Shown: positions 23,201 to 35,500, numbered from the stretch's first letter. The stretch is DNA of 64,000 nucleotides from Mytilus galloprovincialis (GCF_965363235.1 NC_134839.1:73112910-73176909); one strand, 5' to 3'. Notes: generated from the sequence alone by a model not told the origin. Translations and numbers: made by a program.

Positions 23201-26200
23201 AACATCACAACATAGAAAGACACACTATAACATATCAATTGGAATGGCTTAAATGTTTACTTTGTTCTTTTAGTTTATAAACCATCATGAATCGACCAAC
23301 TTGATAGCATCGTTAACCATACTATATGACTTTGTTTAAAGTGTAATACCACTATTGATTTCCCCTATTAGTCTTTGTGTTAAATTTGGCACTTTTCCAA
23401 AAAACGTGCAGAATTTTTCATTGTTTCAAATAAAGAAATACTTGGAATGAGTAAAGATTATCCTGTACTACAATAGACAACATTTCAATCCAAACTTCGA
23501 AAAATAAATAAAGACCAAGTAACATACATGCCTCAGTGGGAATTGTATGTAGGGTATGCAGATCCTGTTTCCAAAGACGTACCAATGTGTTGCTCATGGC
23601 AATAAATAATGCATTGAAAAGTCGTTAGTGATCATAAGCTGCATTTGGTGAAGTCGCAAAATCAATTAAATGAGACAGAGATTCTACACAGATATTTAAT
23701 AGCAGTGAATCAATTGATGATTGCGTTTGTAAAACTTTCGAATGGAGTTCTTTGACGTTACCATTAGGGAACCTTAGTTCATATCGGTTCCTCAAAGTGA
23801 CAGCTTTATTATCAAGGAAATGATACTACATAGAAGTGAAATTTGAAAGATTACACTATCTCTTTTGTCAAAAATTATATTCAATCGAACCTCTTCGTCA
23901 ATTCTTGGATGTAAGTCAATGTATGAAGCAAACATAGCTGTAATATGGCTTTTATTTTTCAAGTTTAATGGGATAGAAGTGTTCAATATATATCTAGACG
24001 TACATAATAAGATTAAAATTTGATGTGACGGCATGGGTACTTTTAAAAATTATCATCCTTTACTACAAACAAAAACAGCTGATCTACAAAATACACCATC
24101 TACTTGCCAGTATACATAATGTACAGTGTTACAACTCTAGATTAAGCCGACGAGGGAAGTCAGTTATTGACTAACGAAAACTTAATTGTTAAGAACCACT
24201 AGTCGGTCGAGTGGTCTAGAGAGCACGTTTGATACAGTCAATGCGGAATTGCTACGATATCACAGAAGCACAGATCAAATCTCGCTAGGAAAATAACAAA
24301 CATTTGCAGTAGAAATGTTTACAGATATGAGATTGTTGGGCTTTATCTGAGACGAAGTATAGTTATGTATATATATATATATGTCGTGTACAAGTTGAAA
24401 TTTTGTACATGTTATAATTTGTACATTGCTAAAATACAAGTTATAACATGTACAAAAGTACCTCGTACTGGTACTGGGTCGATGCAACTGCTGGTGGACG
24501 TTTCGTACCCCAAGGTATCACCAGCCCAGTATTCAGCACTTCGGTGTTGACATGAATATCAATTATGTGGTCATTTTTATAAATGTCCTGTTTACAAAAC
24601 TTTTAATTTTTCGAAAAACTAAGGATTTTCTTGTCCCAGGAATAGATTACCTTAGCCGTATTTGGCACAACTTTTTTGAATTGTGCATCCCCAATGATCT
24701 TCAACTTTGTACTTGTTTGGCTTTATAACTATTCTGATATAAGCGTCACTGATGAGTCTTATGTAAACGAAACGCGCGTCTGACGTACTAAATTATAATC
24801 CTGGTACTTTTGATAACTATTTATAACATGTACAAAATATTGCTTAAAAATGCATTTAACCAGTACAAAATCTGAAAATAATAATAAAGCCTGCTTACAC
24901 TGGCGATGCACAAAACCGTGCTCTCATGTCAATGATAGTTTACGCACTATCTCTCTCACACTCATATCACTCATTGGGAATCCAGACACAATTAAAATTG
25001 CATTTGCCAAAAGTTGAAGCTGGTTTCTACTCAAGTATCCCTTTATTTGTTCATCTTAAGATGTAATTTTATAGCCGCCATGTTCATTCACATTCATTAC
25101 TACCTCTTTTATGTTTCTTTCATTGTAGCTGCGACGTAAGAAACATATCCGATATCATTTATATAACAGATATTCCATAACGGTTAACCAACTCGTGATG
25201 GCGTCCGTACAATTTACGAAGTGATGATTTCAGATTCCCAATGCTTCACTGTTGGAGAGCTGAAAAGGGTCTTCAGTATCAGTATTATTGGATACAGAAC
25301 TTGCTTCAAATATTGCTTCTAAGTCGTCTTTTGTTTGAATACCAGGCGAGAATACCGAGTAATGTTTATTGACTACATGTGTTTTTTTAAAGCCTTTTAA
25401 ATTTAGTTATTATAAAAACTATTTATCTGGTCACCACATGTATCAAAAAGGAAACACAAACACATTAATGGACAATGACAAATAAATGATGAAAATACTA
25501 TTCAGGGTAATGACATGTGTTGTAATAATAGAAACATATTTTTACTTTCAAATTTTGTACAAGTTACAACCATTTTTAAGCAATATTTTGTACATTTTAT
25601 AACATGTATGAGGTACTTTTGTGCATGTTATAACTTGTTTTTTTTGCATTGCACAAATTATAACATGTACAAAATTGAACAAAATCTGCAACTTGTACAC
25701 GACATATATACTGCAAATACAAAATGTGATTTAATATTCAATAAACAAAATAAACGTGTATTTGTTTAATTTTATAGTTGTCTAATTGGAAATCATTCCA
25801 CATGCCCCGACTTTTATATTTATGGTATATTACTTTTTTTAAACAACCTTACCTACTCTATATGTGTCCATACTTCGGAATCCTCCACAGGTCTCTGCGC
25901 TGTTTCCTTGACAAACGTTGGAACATTCAGTGTTTGAATTAAAGGTTGTTGTGGATGAAAAGCACATACATGTCTTGCCCTAGAAAATTAATGCAAAGTC
26001 TAATTCAAAATAATTTCAAACTGGATAAATAAAATTATTATTACATAACCGGCGATATTGACGCTCACTGTTGGTAGTTTTTATTCCCCGAGGATTTCTC
26101 AGTAGTCAGTACTTCTGTGTTGACATCCATTATTATTGATATGGTCATGATTATAGTTAAACTGTTCACAAAACCTTGAAATACTCTGGCTTTCCAGGAA

Positions 26201-29200
26201 TACATTACCTTAGCTGTATAAGCATGACCTTTGGGGATGTTTGGTCCTCCGTGCTCTTCAACTTCGTACTTTATTTTGCCTTTTAAACTTTTTTAATTCA
26301 CTGATGATAGGTTTTTTTGTAGACTAAACGCGCATCTGCCGCAAATACAAAATTTCAATCATGGTATCTATTGTGAGTTTTTCACATGCAAACACCAATA
26401 TGTCAATCTAATAAATACAGTAATTTTTATTAGCTTTAAGTGAGTCTTCGCTTGCTAACTTTTTGTCTTCGTTATCAAACAATGCAGTTATATAGTTACA
26501 CATGATTTTATGCATCACTGCTAAAGCAATTATACAAACTTTTTAACTGTAGAAGACTCTATATAGTTCTTTACATCATTAGTTCTTTTGGGATATATTT
26601 GTCTCCTGGCAATCTTGCCATATCTCCTTATGTGTAAATGGGGGGAATTATGACATATCTAAACTCGTTATGTGAAGAAGGACGTCTGTTGCCATCGTAA
26701 AATGGAAGAAACAAATATTTTTATATTCATTACACTAAATAATCTAGTATACCTGTACTCCGAATAAAGAATATACACGACAGAACTCGAGGCATTCAAC
26801 CATCTGATTGTTATCTATCTTTGATTTGATGGACAATGCTAACTTGTCTTCTTTACAACCTATGAATGAAAAAGTAAACAGAAAGTATTACATAAATAAA
26901 TTTGTAATCGGCAAGCTGAAATAGGCTTATATTAAAACAAACAAATAACAAAAAAAAAACCGAACTCCCGGAAATTCCCAAATCAAAAGACAAAATCAAA
27001 ACCTCAAACACATTCAACGAATGGATAACAATTGTCATACAACCATTAGCCTTTCAAAAAGGGCTATAGTCGACTCTTAGCTGAGGACAATGGAAAGTGC
27101 TCTCGCTTTGTAGATTAATTCATTCACTAGAATAGCCACGTGCATCAATCAACAATTTTTACCACACACGTGAGGTCACACGTTTTGAAGTAGTATATAT
27201 CGTTTAACGTTGTTGTTTACGAAACTCCAGAAGATTCGGATATTTATAGATAAAAGTTACCTGTGTATCAATATATTATGACCAGGCAAAATCTAATTGC
27301 TAAAATAGAGAGGACAAATCCGATACTCTACGGGATTGAAGGACATTTACTAGGTTTGGATTGTCCTAACCAATCAATAAACTTTGATTATTCACGTCTC
27401 GTAATATCTTGCAATCAGGTAGCAAGAAAGATCCACGCACTAACTGTCTATCGTTCAATTCTTAATCTCGACTCCTAGGAGTCGATAATTATCGATTTTT
27501 CGAATGTAGAAAAGTTTTGATAAACCTGGTGTTATAGTTAGCTAAACCTCTAACTTGTATGACAGTCGGCATAAAATTCCATAATATTGACAACGACGTT
27601 ATGAGAACATAACAAACATACATAATACATGTACAAATGATAGAAATAAGGATACAGCCGTCAACTTTGTGTTATAATCTTAATCTCTATAAAAACAAAC
27701 AAATATGTCAACAATGAAACACAAAAAGGCATATAGACAAAGCACACTACATGACGCAAATATGAAAAATAAGAATAAAATATTACCATAATAGCACAAC
27801 TACAATTGGCAGATGTATAAGTACAAGCCATGCCAAATGGATACTACCAAAAAAAGAACTTTCTGCTCAGACACAAATGACGTTTTACAAGTCTGAGTAG
27901 CAGCTGCAAGCTCTTGAATATCGAATAAGTTGGGAAATGTAAAGAAGTTGGTATATCACTACTATTAAGGTGGGGGAAATTGATAGTTTTGAAATTTTAT
28001 CGTCGTGTTTGTCATAGAATATGCTATTGAGATGACCGCTAATGTTAAATTCGAGGTTCATGTAGAAAAAAAAGACAGAAAAAGCCGTCACGGTGTCTTT
28101 TATCTTTTTAATTTCAAGTTCTAGGGAATACTTTAATATGGAATCCAATTATAATAATTGTTAATGGAAAGAACATCATCAATATATCTAAATATGAAAG
28201 ATAGACAAGAAGAGGCGAACAGTTCGTTCCCGTATTCGATGGGCTTCTTAATGGAAATCTTTAGAAATTACCTGTAGGTCGGTATATCATCAATTTCATA
28301 AAACATTTGTTGTGTTTTGTGGTCTGTATCTTTCGGCTCTCTTTTATCCTGATTGGTAGATTATAGATATTGAAACCTGGACATTTTTTTCTTTTATCTT
28401 TTCGAGTATGTATGTGTGTTTTTGATATTTATAAATATAATAAGATGCGATATGATTACAAAATGAGATTACTCATTTTAAAGAAAAACCAAACAGCAAT
28501 GATGTGAATTACTGACAGACAATGTTCGTTCTTCAGCAGTTCAAAAAAACAATATCGTATAGTAAGCTGTAAAAAGACACTGGATAGCAAAATGAAAAAC
28601 TAACGGATCGCTTAAAATAAGAACATTTGATATGCAATATTGTGCATAATATATAAATTGTTTAAGACAAAAGTTACACAAATGTTGAAATAAATCAAGC
28701 CTACCTAGATATTCTGGCCACGGTTTTCCTAGCCATATTTTGGTATTTTGTATACTACATGATGTTATGAAGTTCAGGAGTTCTGGTCCATAAAGCAGTA
28801 AGTTACCAGTGAGAACGTGTGTACAATAATCAGAAGCCTTGTTCCAGCTTCTACTCTCATGTATGAAATACAGAGTCCCGGTACAACCTGGATAATTAAG
28901 ATTAATTTAATCAATTTCAGTAAGATTTTATAAACAGATGCGGATTTAGAAAAAAACATGTGCGCTAAACATTTTGACATATTTCTTGTTCATGTACATA
29001 TCATACAGTAATTTAGTCCTATAATATCTGAACTCGGGGGCATTATTTTCTATTTCCATTTCCTTTAACTGATTTTGCTCCTTTTTTTTTTGTTTTATTA
29101 TTATCAACAATGTACATCAGACAAAACATAAAAAAATGAAAATATCAGCATGAAAACGTTAAATAGTGAATATATAATGCGAAGGCATATACTAAAGGAC

Positions 29201-29742
29201 TAACCGTAATTACATGTATGTCTCTCTTTAATTTGTACTTTTGATTAATAAAATTTAAAAAAAAGAAAGAAAGAAAAAGATTGAAAATGAGAAGCTTGGA
29301 TTTTCCATCCAGCAAATGTTTTAGTTTTCAAAAATAATTAAGTAAATTCTTGAAATATATTATTACAATGTTCAATAGTAATAAACTGACACAAATTATA
29401 ATTTTAAATCTTGTTAATTCATGACTACAAATGCATTTATTTTTATTTCCATCAACGCAAGGCATGCAATTGTACACCAGGTTCTATTCCAAATTTGTTT
29501 TCTATGAACGTTTCCGTATTGAAGGTTATTACAATTTGTTCCCAAAAACTACTCAATGTACGCAATCTGTCAACTTGTACAAGGAACGATGCTTCGATCC
29601 CTAAAAGATGTTTGAATAGACGGAACAGAATTCCAGATAGTGTAAATAATTATTTTTCGAATTCGTGAAAAAACAAAAACAAATACATACAAAAATACTC
29701 ACCCGTTGTTAGAATTAAATAAAAAACTACAAATTTATACAT
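17275..29742 (-). CDS. Gene B: membrane receptor with WSC domain between two CTLD halves, mucin-like stalk and 177-residue tail (523 aa)
   Basis: Eight exons join without a phase conflict: 29703-29742 (signal), 28705-28887, 26753-26859, 25853-25979, 22424-22531, 20663-21049, 19760-19844, 17275-17809. Signal sequence MYKFVVFYLILTT. Exon 2 is a CTLD front half: GTLYFIHESRSWNKASDYC and KIWLG. Exons 3-4 form a WSC domain with all eight cysteines (ECLEFC, CMC, NVCQGNSAETCGG). Exon 5 is a CTLD back half: NCQSLHY and CDTSLSFICK. Exon 6 gives 129 Thr/Ser-rich residues, a probable O-glycosylated stalk. Exon 7 is the transmembrane helix (WLMFTILGFVGTVLIIFVVS then IKKN). Exon 8 is the tail: EVSEYDRYS, a basic Ser-rich part (SLARRLSTEMKKMSRNLS), no catalytic domain. 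WSC and CTLD domains bind carbohydrate in other proteins, so a cell-surface recognition role is likely. No transcript evidence; the 5' UTR is unknown. Confidence 0.82.
17810..19759. other. Gene B last intron
   Basis: AT-rich intron. A short family-B end ('ggatagttatctcgtaggca') lies near 18024, and a short family-C end ('ataatcctggtacctttgat') near 19541. Nothing else recognised. Confidence 0.45.
20095..20365 (+). repeat. Dispersed repeat family C, partial copy
   Basis: Begins 'ttcgtccccgagggtatcac' and 'cagcccagtagtcagcactt', continues with 'aaaaactaaggattttctta', ends 'cactaatgagtctta'. Lies in gene B's intron between stalk and transmembrane exons. Confidence 0.75.
22075..22286. mobile_element. 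212-bp MITE, TACTGTGGATTCATT inverted ends
   Basis: Left end 'tactgtggattcatttattt' and right end 'aataatgaatccacagta' are inverted copies; an inner block 'ccaattttcgtggatt' is also inverted near the right end, so almost the whole element folds into a hairpin. TA flanks both sides (CTGTGG inside TA), suggesting Tc1/mariner-type target choice. No coding content. Lies in gene B's intron just left of its CTLD back-half exon. Confidence 0.8.
22640..23160. repeat. Two family-B pieces, opposite orientation
   Basis: 22640-22770 on the plus strand ends 'tcataggcaatcataccaca'; 22865-23160 on the minus strand starts 'tatgtggtatgagtgccaat' and has 'ggtacggccttcaatacgga' and 'aagctataaagggccccaaa'. The second is a distinct subfamily also seen at 49030-49320 and 30120-30530. 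Confidence 0.6.
24195..24300 (+). mobile_element. SINE-like fragment
   Basis: 'gtcggtcgagtggtctagag' resembles a tRNA box A region, and 'agatcaaatctcgct' a weak box B about 65 bp later. No clear body or tail. Low certainty. Confidence 0.35.
24380..25712. mobile_element. Foldback element with TTGTACATGTTATAA arms and nested family-C copy
   Basis: The left arm (24380-24468, 'gtcgtgtacaagttgaaatt', 'ttgtacatgttataatttgt') is repeated inverted at the right end (25610-25712, 'aacttgtacacgacatatat'). Additional copies of the palindromic core 'ttataacatgtacaaa' lie near 24821 and 25660. A family-C copy (24470-24832) sits just inside the left arm. No coding content. Confidence 0.65.
24470..24832 (+). 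repeat. Dispersed repeat family C, full-length nested copy
   Basis: Runs from 'actgggtcgatgcaactgct' through 'aaggtatcaccagcccagta', 'cgaaacgcgcgtctgacgta', to 'aatcctggtacttttgataa'. Full block order of the family. Nested in the foldback element 24380-25712. Confidence 0.8.
25853..26859 (-). other. WSC module of gene B (two exons)
   Basis: Exons 26753-26859 (107 nt) and 25853-25979 (127 nt). The module enters in phase 1 and leaves in phase 1, with an internal phase-0 intron after FGVQ. The eight cysteines have the spacing expected of the WSC carbohydrate-binding family (C-x19-C-x3-C, then CxC, C-x3-C, then TCGG). It is a self-contained cassette between the CTLD-half exons 28705-28887 and 22424-22531. 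Confidence 0.85.
26075..26385 (+). repeat. Dispersed repeat family C copy
   Basis: Degraded copy: 'ttccccgaggatttctcagt', 'aatacattaccttagctgta', 'agactaaacgcgcatctgcc', ending 'tcatggtatctatt'. Located in the intron that splits gene B's WSC domain. Confidence 0.7.
26935..27610 (-). repeat. Family D copy split by a roughly 460-bp insertion
   Basis: The right-hand block ('cattcaacgaatggataaca', near 27007) and the next block ('ataaacctggtgttatagtt', 27519 onward) are adjacent in intact copies such as 32825-33090, but here are separated by about 460 bp (roughly 27042-27510). The insert has 'agtcgactct' near its left end and 'aggagtcgataa' near its right end, a weak inverted pair. Insert identity unknown. 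Confidence 0.5.
27611..28704. other. Gene B intron between CTLD front-half and WSC exons
   Basis: AT-rich; I see no exon encoding a second CTLD half here, which supports the nested WSC reading. A minus-strand open frame at 27885-28148 resembles no family I know. Confidence 0.4.
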
Positions 29743-30119
29743 TTGTATACCTATCCATAAGATTCATGTCATGTTGATATTTTGTTGATGACAATTTATC
29801 TAACACGGATGCTGTATAAAATCGCGGATTACGATAATCTCTGAATAACCAAGACGGAACTCTCTACTGATCTTTACATGTAAACATCTTTGTTAAAATA
29901 TACTGACCTACTTTTAAAAACGCAACACTAGATCAGTCTGCTTTATTTTCATTTTCGAATAGGAAATTTTAGTAAATTAAATGTATAAACATAAATTTCA
30001 TGAATTATTTAATTTTCTTTAAAAAGTTAGCAGTTCAACAGTTTTACAGATGACGTCATTTTTAAAGTTCAAATTATGTGGTATGCACTGAAAGCCTGGT
30101 AACAGGTCTTACCTTTATT

Positions 30120-30530
30120 AGTGGATGTGTCACAGTCGAAGGCAATGACTAATTGCAACCAACACCTAAATGATTGTCAAAAAGGTCAACCACTTCCGTT
30201 TGGCATGTTTTGATATCTGTTTTGTACCTTCTGATTTTGCCCCTGTCCATGCATTACAGTGTGTTATAGGAGTTAAGTGGCTTTAGCTCTAGTAATTTTT
30301 GGGGCCCTTTATATCTTGCTGTTCGGTGTGAGCCACGGCTCCGTGTTGAAGACCAAACTTTGACCTATAATGGTTTACTTTTAAAAATTGTGACTATTCG
30401 GTCGTACTTATGAAGGATATTTGTGGATCTATTTAATAATGTGCATGTATATATATCTGTCTCAAGTCAGAAGCATGGAATTCAGTTATTGTTGTATTGT
30501 CTGTCATATTTGTTTTTCGTTTATTTTATT
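30120..30530 (+). repeat. Dispersed repeat family B, subfamily 2
   Basis: Contains 'ccctttatatcttgctgttc', 'gtgagccacggctccgtgtt' and 'cagaagcatggaattcagtt', the reverse of the subfamily at 22865-23160. Boundaries approximate. Confidence 0.55.
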
Positions 30531-30861
30531 GTTTTTGGTCATTAATCATTAATCGCCGTTGGGTTTATTAATTAAAATCTTCACATTTTACCATAATTGA
30601 GATGGGGCCATTTTACTATTCGTTGTTTAAGGTCGAACGGTGACATAAATATATATATATGTTACCTCTTTTGGATGAATGTCGCAGTGGCAATCAAGGA
30701 AAGATTTGTCCGTTGGTTCTGACTTTTCTGTACAAAATCAGCTTCATTAAACAAATAGCACTCAGCTGACATTGACAAACATATTTTAAAATGTCTCATA
30801 ATGATTGTGAAAGGTCTGCTCTAATATGTCAATAACTAGTTAATTTGATGCGAATAAATGA

Positions 30862-31620
30862 ACTTATCATAGATACCAGGATTGAAATTTTATATATACG
30901 CCAGACGCGCGTTCGTCTACAAAAAACTCATCAGTGACGCTCGAATTAAAAAATGTTAAAAAGGCCAAATAAAGTAAGAAGTTGAAGAGCATTGAGGACC
31001 AAACGTTCCCTTAAGTGTTGCGAAATGCAACTAAGGTAATGTATTCCTGAGATAGAAAAGCCTTAGTATTTCAAAAATCGAACGTTTTGTTAACAGTTAA
31101 TTTGAAATTACGAACATATCAATGATAAGTCAAGTCAACACAGAAGTGCTGACTACTGGGCTCTGCTGATACCCTCGGGGAATTAAAACTCCACCAACAG
31201 TGCCATCGCCCCAGTGGTTGTAAATAAACTCATCATAAATACCTGGATACAATTTTATATTTACAATAGACGCGCGTTCCTCTACAAAAGACTCATCAGT
31301 GACGCTCGAATCCAAAAATGTTAAAAAGGCCAAATAAAGTAAGAAGTTGAAGAGCATTGAGGACCAAACTTTCCTTTAAGTGTTGCCAAATGCAACTAAG
31401 GTAATGTATTCCTGAGGTAAAAAAGTCATAGTATTTCAAACATCCAACGTTTTGTTAACAGATAATCTATTATAATTACGAACATATCAATGATAACTCA
31501 AGTCAACACAGAATTACTGACTACTGGGCTGGTGATACTCTCGGGGAATGAAAACTCCACCAGCAGTGGCATCGACCCAGTGGTTGTAAATAGACTCATC
31601 ATAGATACCAGGATTGAAAA
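30862..31620 (-). repeat. Two head-to-tail family-C copies
   Basis: Each unit begins 'catcatagataccaggatt' or a close variant (30867, 31229), continues with 'gccagacgcgcgttcgtcta'-type sequence and 'agtaagaagttgaagagcat', and ends with 'ggtgatac(c)ctcggggaa' and 'gcatcg(a)cccagtggttgt'. Unit length about 370 bp. A third start of the motif closes the array near 31600. Both copies are close to one another, suggesting recent tandem duplication. Confidence 0.8.
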
Positions 31621-31987
31621 TTTTATATGAATAAAGTAAGGTTCTGTACATGGACAAACAATTGAGAACGAAGAAATAAAATGAACTTAAACTGTTTGCA
31701 TACACATTCTTTGTATACTATCAGGTCAGTTTATTTCACGTTTTTACCATTCATTTGTCTTGTATTTGTCTTGGGTCTAAGCCCCATATTTGACAATTAA
31801 GCTTCTGTAAAAATCAGTCGTTATAATGTATGATTTTAAAATAGTTACAATCGTAAACCTTTCATTCTGAAACAAAAATGGTACAATTCAAACATTAAAT
31901 ATCACACGTTTTTGATTATCAGATAGGGAGATAATAATGATATGTAACTTGGATGGAGAGTTGTCTCAGTGACACTCATATATGAGT

Positions 31988-32340
31988 TTATTTGCAACCA
32001 CTGGGTCGATGACACTGCTGGTGGAGATTTATTTCCCCGAGGGTATCACCAGCCCAGTAGTCAGCACTTCTGTGTTGACTTTAGTTATCATCGATATGTT
32101 CATAATTATAAATTAACTGTTAACAAAACTTTGAATTTTTGAAAAAAACTAAGGCTTTTCAGGAAAAGATTACCTTAGCTGTATTTGGTAAAACTTTTAG
32201 GAATTTTTGGTCCTCAATGCTCTTCAACTTCTTACTTTATTTGGCCTTTTAAACATTTTTGGATTCGATCGTCATCATGTAGACGAAACACGCGTCTGGC
32301 GTAAATATAAAATTTTGATCCTGGTATCTATGATGATTTT
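31988..32340 (+). repeat. Family C copy, inverted relative to its neighbours
   Basis: Runs from 'ttgcaaccactgggtcgatg' to 'tcctggtatctatgatgatt'. With the two copies at 30862-31620 it forms a large inverted arrangement with a roughly 370-bp spacer. Confidence 0.8.
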
Positions 32341-32541
32341 AGTTTAATCACATCTTATATCTATATCTTCTTATGAATAGTAAAGAACCTGTTAGTAAAT
32401 TTTATTACACATATAAGATACAAACACCAAGGAAAATATAACCAATGAAAGAATAAAACAAATATATCGATAAAAGCTGTCCAACCAATGCGTTAGTATT
32501 TTAGAATACACCAATTATGATAATGTTTGATTCATTTTTAG

Positions 32542-35500
32542 GATCATTACACTCCATAGTTAATGCCGAATGCCCTCTTGGATGGTTTCATTATGATGGT
32601 CCCTGCCTTCTTTTCAGCACAAATACTATGAACTGGTACAATGCAAATGTAAATCGTATGAACATATGAAAATATACCTTAATGAAAATACCAAAAATGT
32701 ATTTTTTTACGAAGATACCATTACTAGACAGTTCAAACACATTGGTCACAATAGTTTACAATGCAATATTTACAACAAACCTTCCTTAAGTTCACAAATT
32801 TTGACATTATGAACAAACTAAGGATCCGACTCTATTAGGCAATGTTGTTCACGCATCGTTGTCAATATAATAGAACTTGATGCGACTGACATAGAAGTGA
32901 GAGGTTTAGCTAGCTATAAAACAAGGTTCAATTAACCATTTTTTGCATAAGAAAATGTCTGTACCAAGTCAGGAATGTGAAAGTTGTTATCCATTCGTTT
33001 GATGTGTATGAGCTTTTGATTTTGCCATTTGATTAGGGACTTTCCGTTTTGAATTTTCCTCAGAGTTCAGTATTTTTGTGGTTTTACTTTTGACTTCAAT
33101 AGAGTTGGCTATTGCTTGGGTCTTATTTGTTCATAAAGCTCTTCAACTGTACCGTTTCTTTTACATTATTGGCTTTCAAATATTTGGCTAATGGCGTTCC
33201 TGGTGAAAGTAAATAAAAAATCGCTTTTGACGCATTACATTTATAACGTTTTGTTTTCCTATTTTATCCATATAATTGTATACTTAAGTTTTAATTATCT
33301 TTGAAAGGTAAAACATATAATACATTACATTTGTGATTAATATCCACACCTTATTATTGTACGACTTATATTATGCATACAGGGGTGGTGTCGAGCACAT
33401 AATGCTAGACTTGTTGAAGTGGCTTCGGTGGGATTGATGGCATACTTACGTCAGACAGCAAAATCTTGTGGTCATGGTATAGTATTTATACTTTACAATT
33501 ACATTTGTCTTGAAAAAATGTATGTGATCGGTAAATATAAGGGAAACATTTAGTGAATTAAATTTAGACAATCGTGTAATACAGTTGTGTAACAGTCATT
33601 CATGCATGAGAACAAACTATAAAAACAATTAAAATTATGGTGGCCGGTTAAGGCAATTTCGTGTTTTTGCCTTTCATATTCTATAGGACGAAGACGAAAA
33701 CGCGAAAAGGCGAAATATTTTTTCTTTCTGTTTTCGCTTTTTTGACTTCGCGTTTTCGCGATTTTGTGATTTCGCGAACAGTCGAAAACTATTTCGCTTT
33801 TTCGCCTTTTCGACTTTACGATATCGCTTTTCGCGTTTTCGCCCTATAGAATATGAAAGGCGAAAACTTGAAATGGCCTTAACCGGCCACCATATATAAT
33901 ACTTATTCAAAAGCATGTATCAGATTTTTAAAACGAAAACACACAAAGACACGGAGTACAGATCTGATAGAACACGCATGGAACAGAAACCTTGTTCAAA
34001 GCTAAAAAAAAACAAACTAATAAAATATCACTTGTCTAAGGTAGAAATATCAATCAGTACACACCAAACATCCTATGGATTCAGTGTATATACGTAATTG
34101 GTAGTCAGAGATAGAAAACAAACTGTGTATGTCTATATATTGACTGAAATATATATACCAGAAAAAAATAAGTGATAAGGCTACGCTTTATAACATTATA
34201 TCAAGTCACATACTAGTATTTAGAATATTGAATATGAAATCCAATGATAAAAATTTAAACATATGAGAAATGATCACTAATAACTTTCAAATAAGATGAT
34301 AAAGAGATGTCAAAATTTATAAAAATCTTGTTTTAATTATCTTGAATATAAAACTATACTATTTAATATACTGATGACAACAAAATGTAAACTAGAGGCT
34401 CTAAAGAGCCTGTGTCGCTCACCTTGGTCTATGTGAAATTAAACAATGGACACAGATGGATTCATGACAAAATTGTGTTTTGGTGATGGTGATGTGTTTG
34501 TAGATCTTACTTTACTAAACATTCTTGCTGGTTACAATTATCTCTATCTATAACAGTACTTTCTGTGGAAAATGTTATTGAAAATCTTCAAATTTTAAGA
34601 AAATTGTTAAAAATTGACTATGAAGGGCAATAACTCCTTAGGGGGTCAATTGACTATTTTGGTCATTCTGACTTATTTTTAGTTCTTAATTTGCTGTACA
34701 TTGTTGCTGTTTACAGTTTATCTCTATCTATAATAATATTCAAGATAATAACAAAAAAACAGTAAAATTTCCTCAAAATTACCAATTCAGGGGCAGCAAC
34801 CTAACAACCAATTATCCGATTCATCTGAAAATTCCAGGGCAGATAGATCGTGACCTGATCAACAATTTTACTTCCTGTCAGATTTGCTCTAAATGCTTTG
34901 GTTTTTGAGTTATAAGCCAAAAACTGCATTTTACCCCTATGTTCTATTTTTAGCCAGGCAGCCATCTTGTTTGGTTGGCCGGGTCACCGGACATATTTTT
35001 TAAACTAGATACCCCAATGATGATTGTGGCTAAGTTTGGTTGAATTTGGCCCAGTAGTTTCAGGGGAGAAGATTTTTGTAAAAGTTAACGCCGGACGACG
35101 GACGCAGGACGACGACGGACGCCGGACGCCGGACGCCAAGTGATGGGAAAAGCTCACTTGGCCCTTCGGGCCAGGTGAGCTAAAAATGGGAATGGTAAAT
35201 CTATCCCCCAAAAAAGCCAACTAACTGAAAATAAAAAGAAGATTTGTTTTTAACTTATTATCAGTCTTTAACACTTAAAGTATAACAATGAGGTAGCCAT
35301 AATGAAAAATTATTTATAACTATGAAATAGCACGTCTGAATAAATTAGTTTTCATGTTTTACTTGAAACCGCTCATGTATAACACTATAATTCAACAATT
35401 ATGTTAACTTTGCTTTGTAAATCACTTGTCAAATCATTCCACAGAACGTCGGCTGCTTTGTCGAAACTTCCTTCCACATACGTTTTAGGTCTAACATTTG

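Larger units (their letters stand above)
29743..32541. other. Intergenic and repeat cluster between gene B and the plus-strand lectin
   Basis: Contains a family-B subfamily copy (30120-30530) and three family-C copies (30862-32340). The signal-peptide exon of the plus-strand lectin should lie here; I could not pick it out. Gene B's promoter should lie just right of 29742. Confidence 0.45.

Noticed and set aside
27885-28148. 87-codon minus-strand frame in gene B's intron as an extra domain exon
   Set aside because: No domain pattern, no good splice sites at its ends, and genes B and C splice in phase without it.
31683-31729. Candidate signal-peptide exon for the plus-strand lectin
   Set aside because: The frame (MNLNCLHTHSLYTI) is not hydrophobic and ends in phase 2, while the lectin's first known exon needs phase 1.
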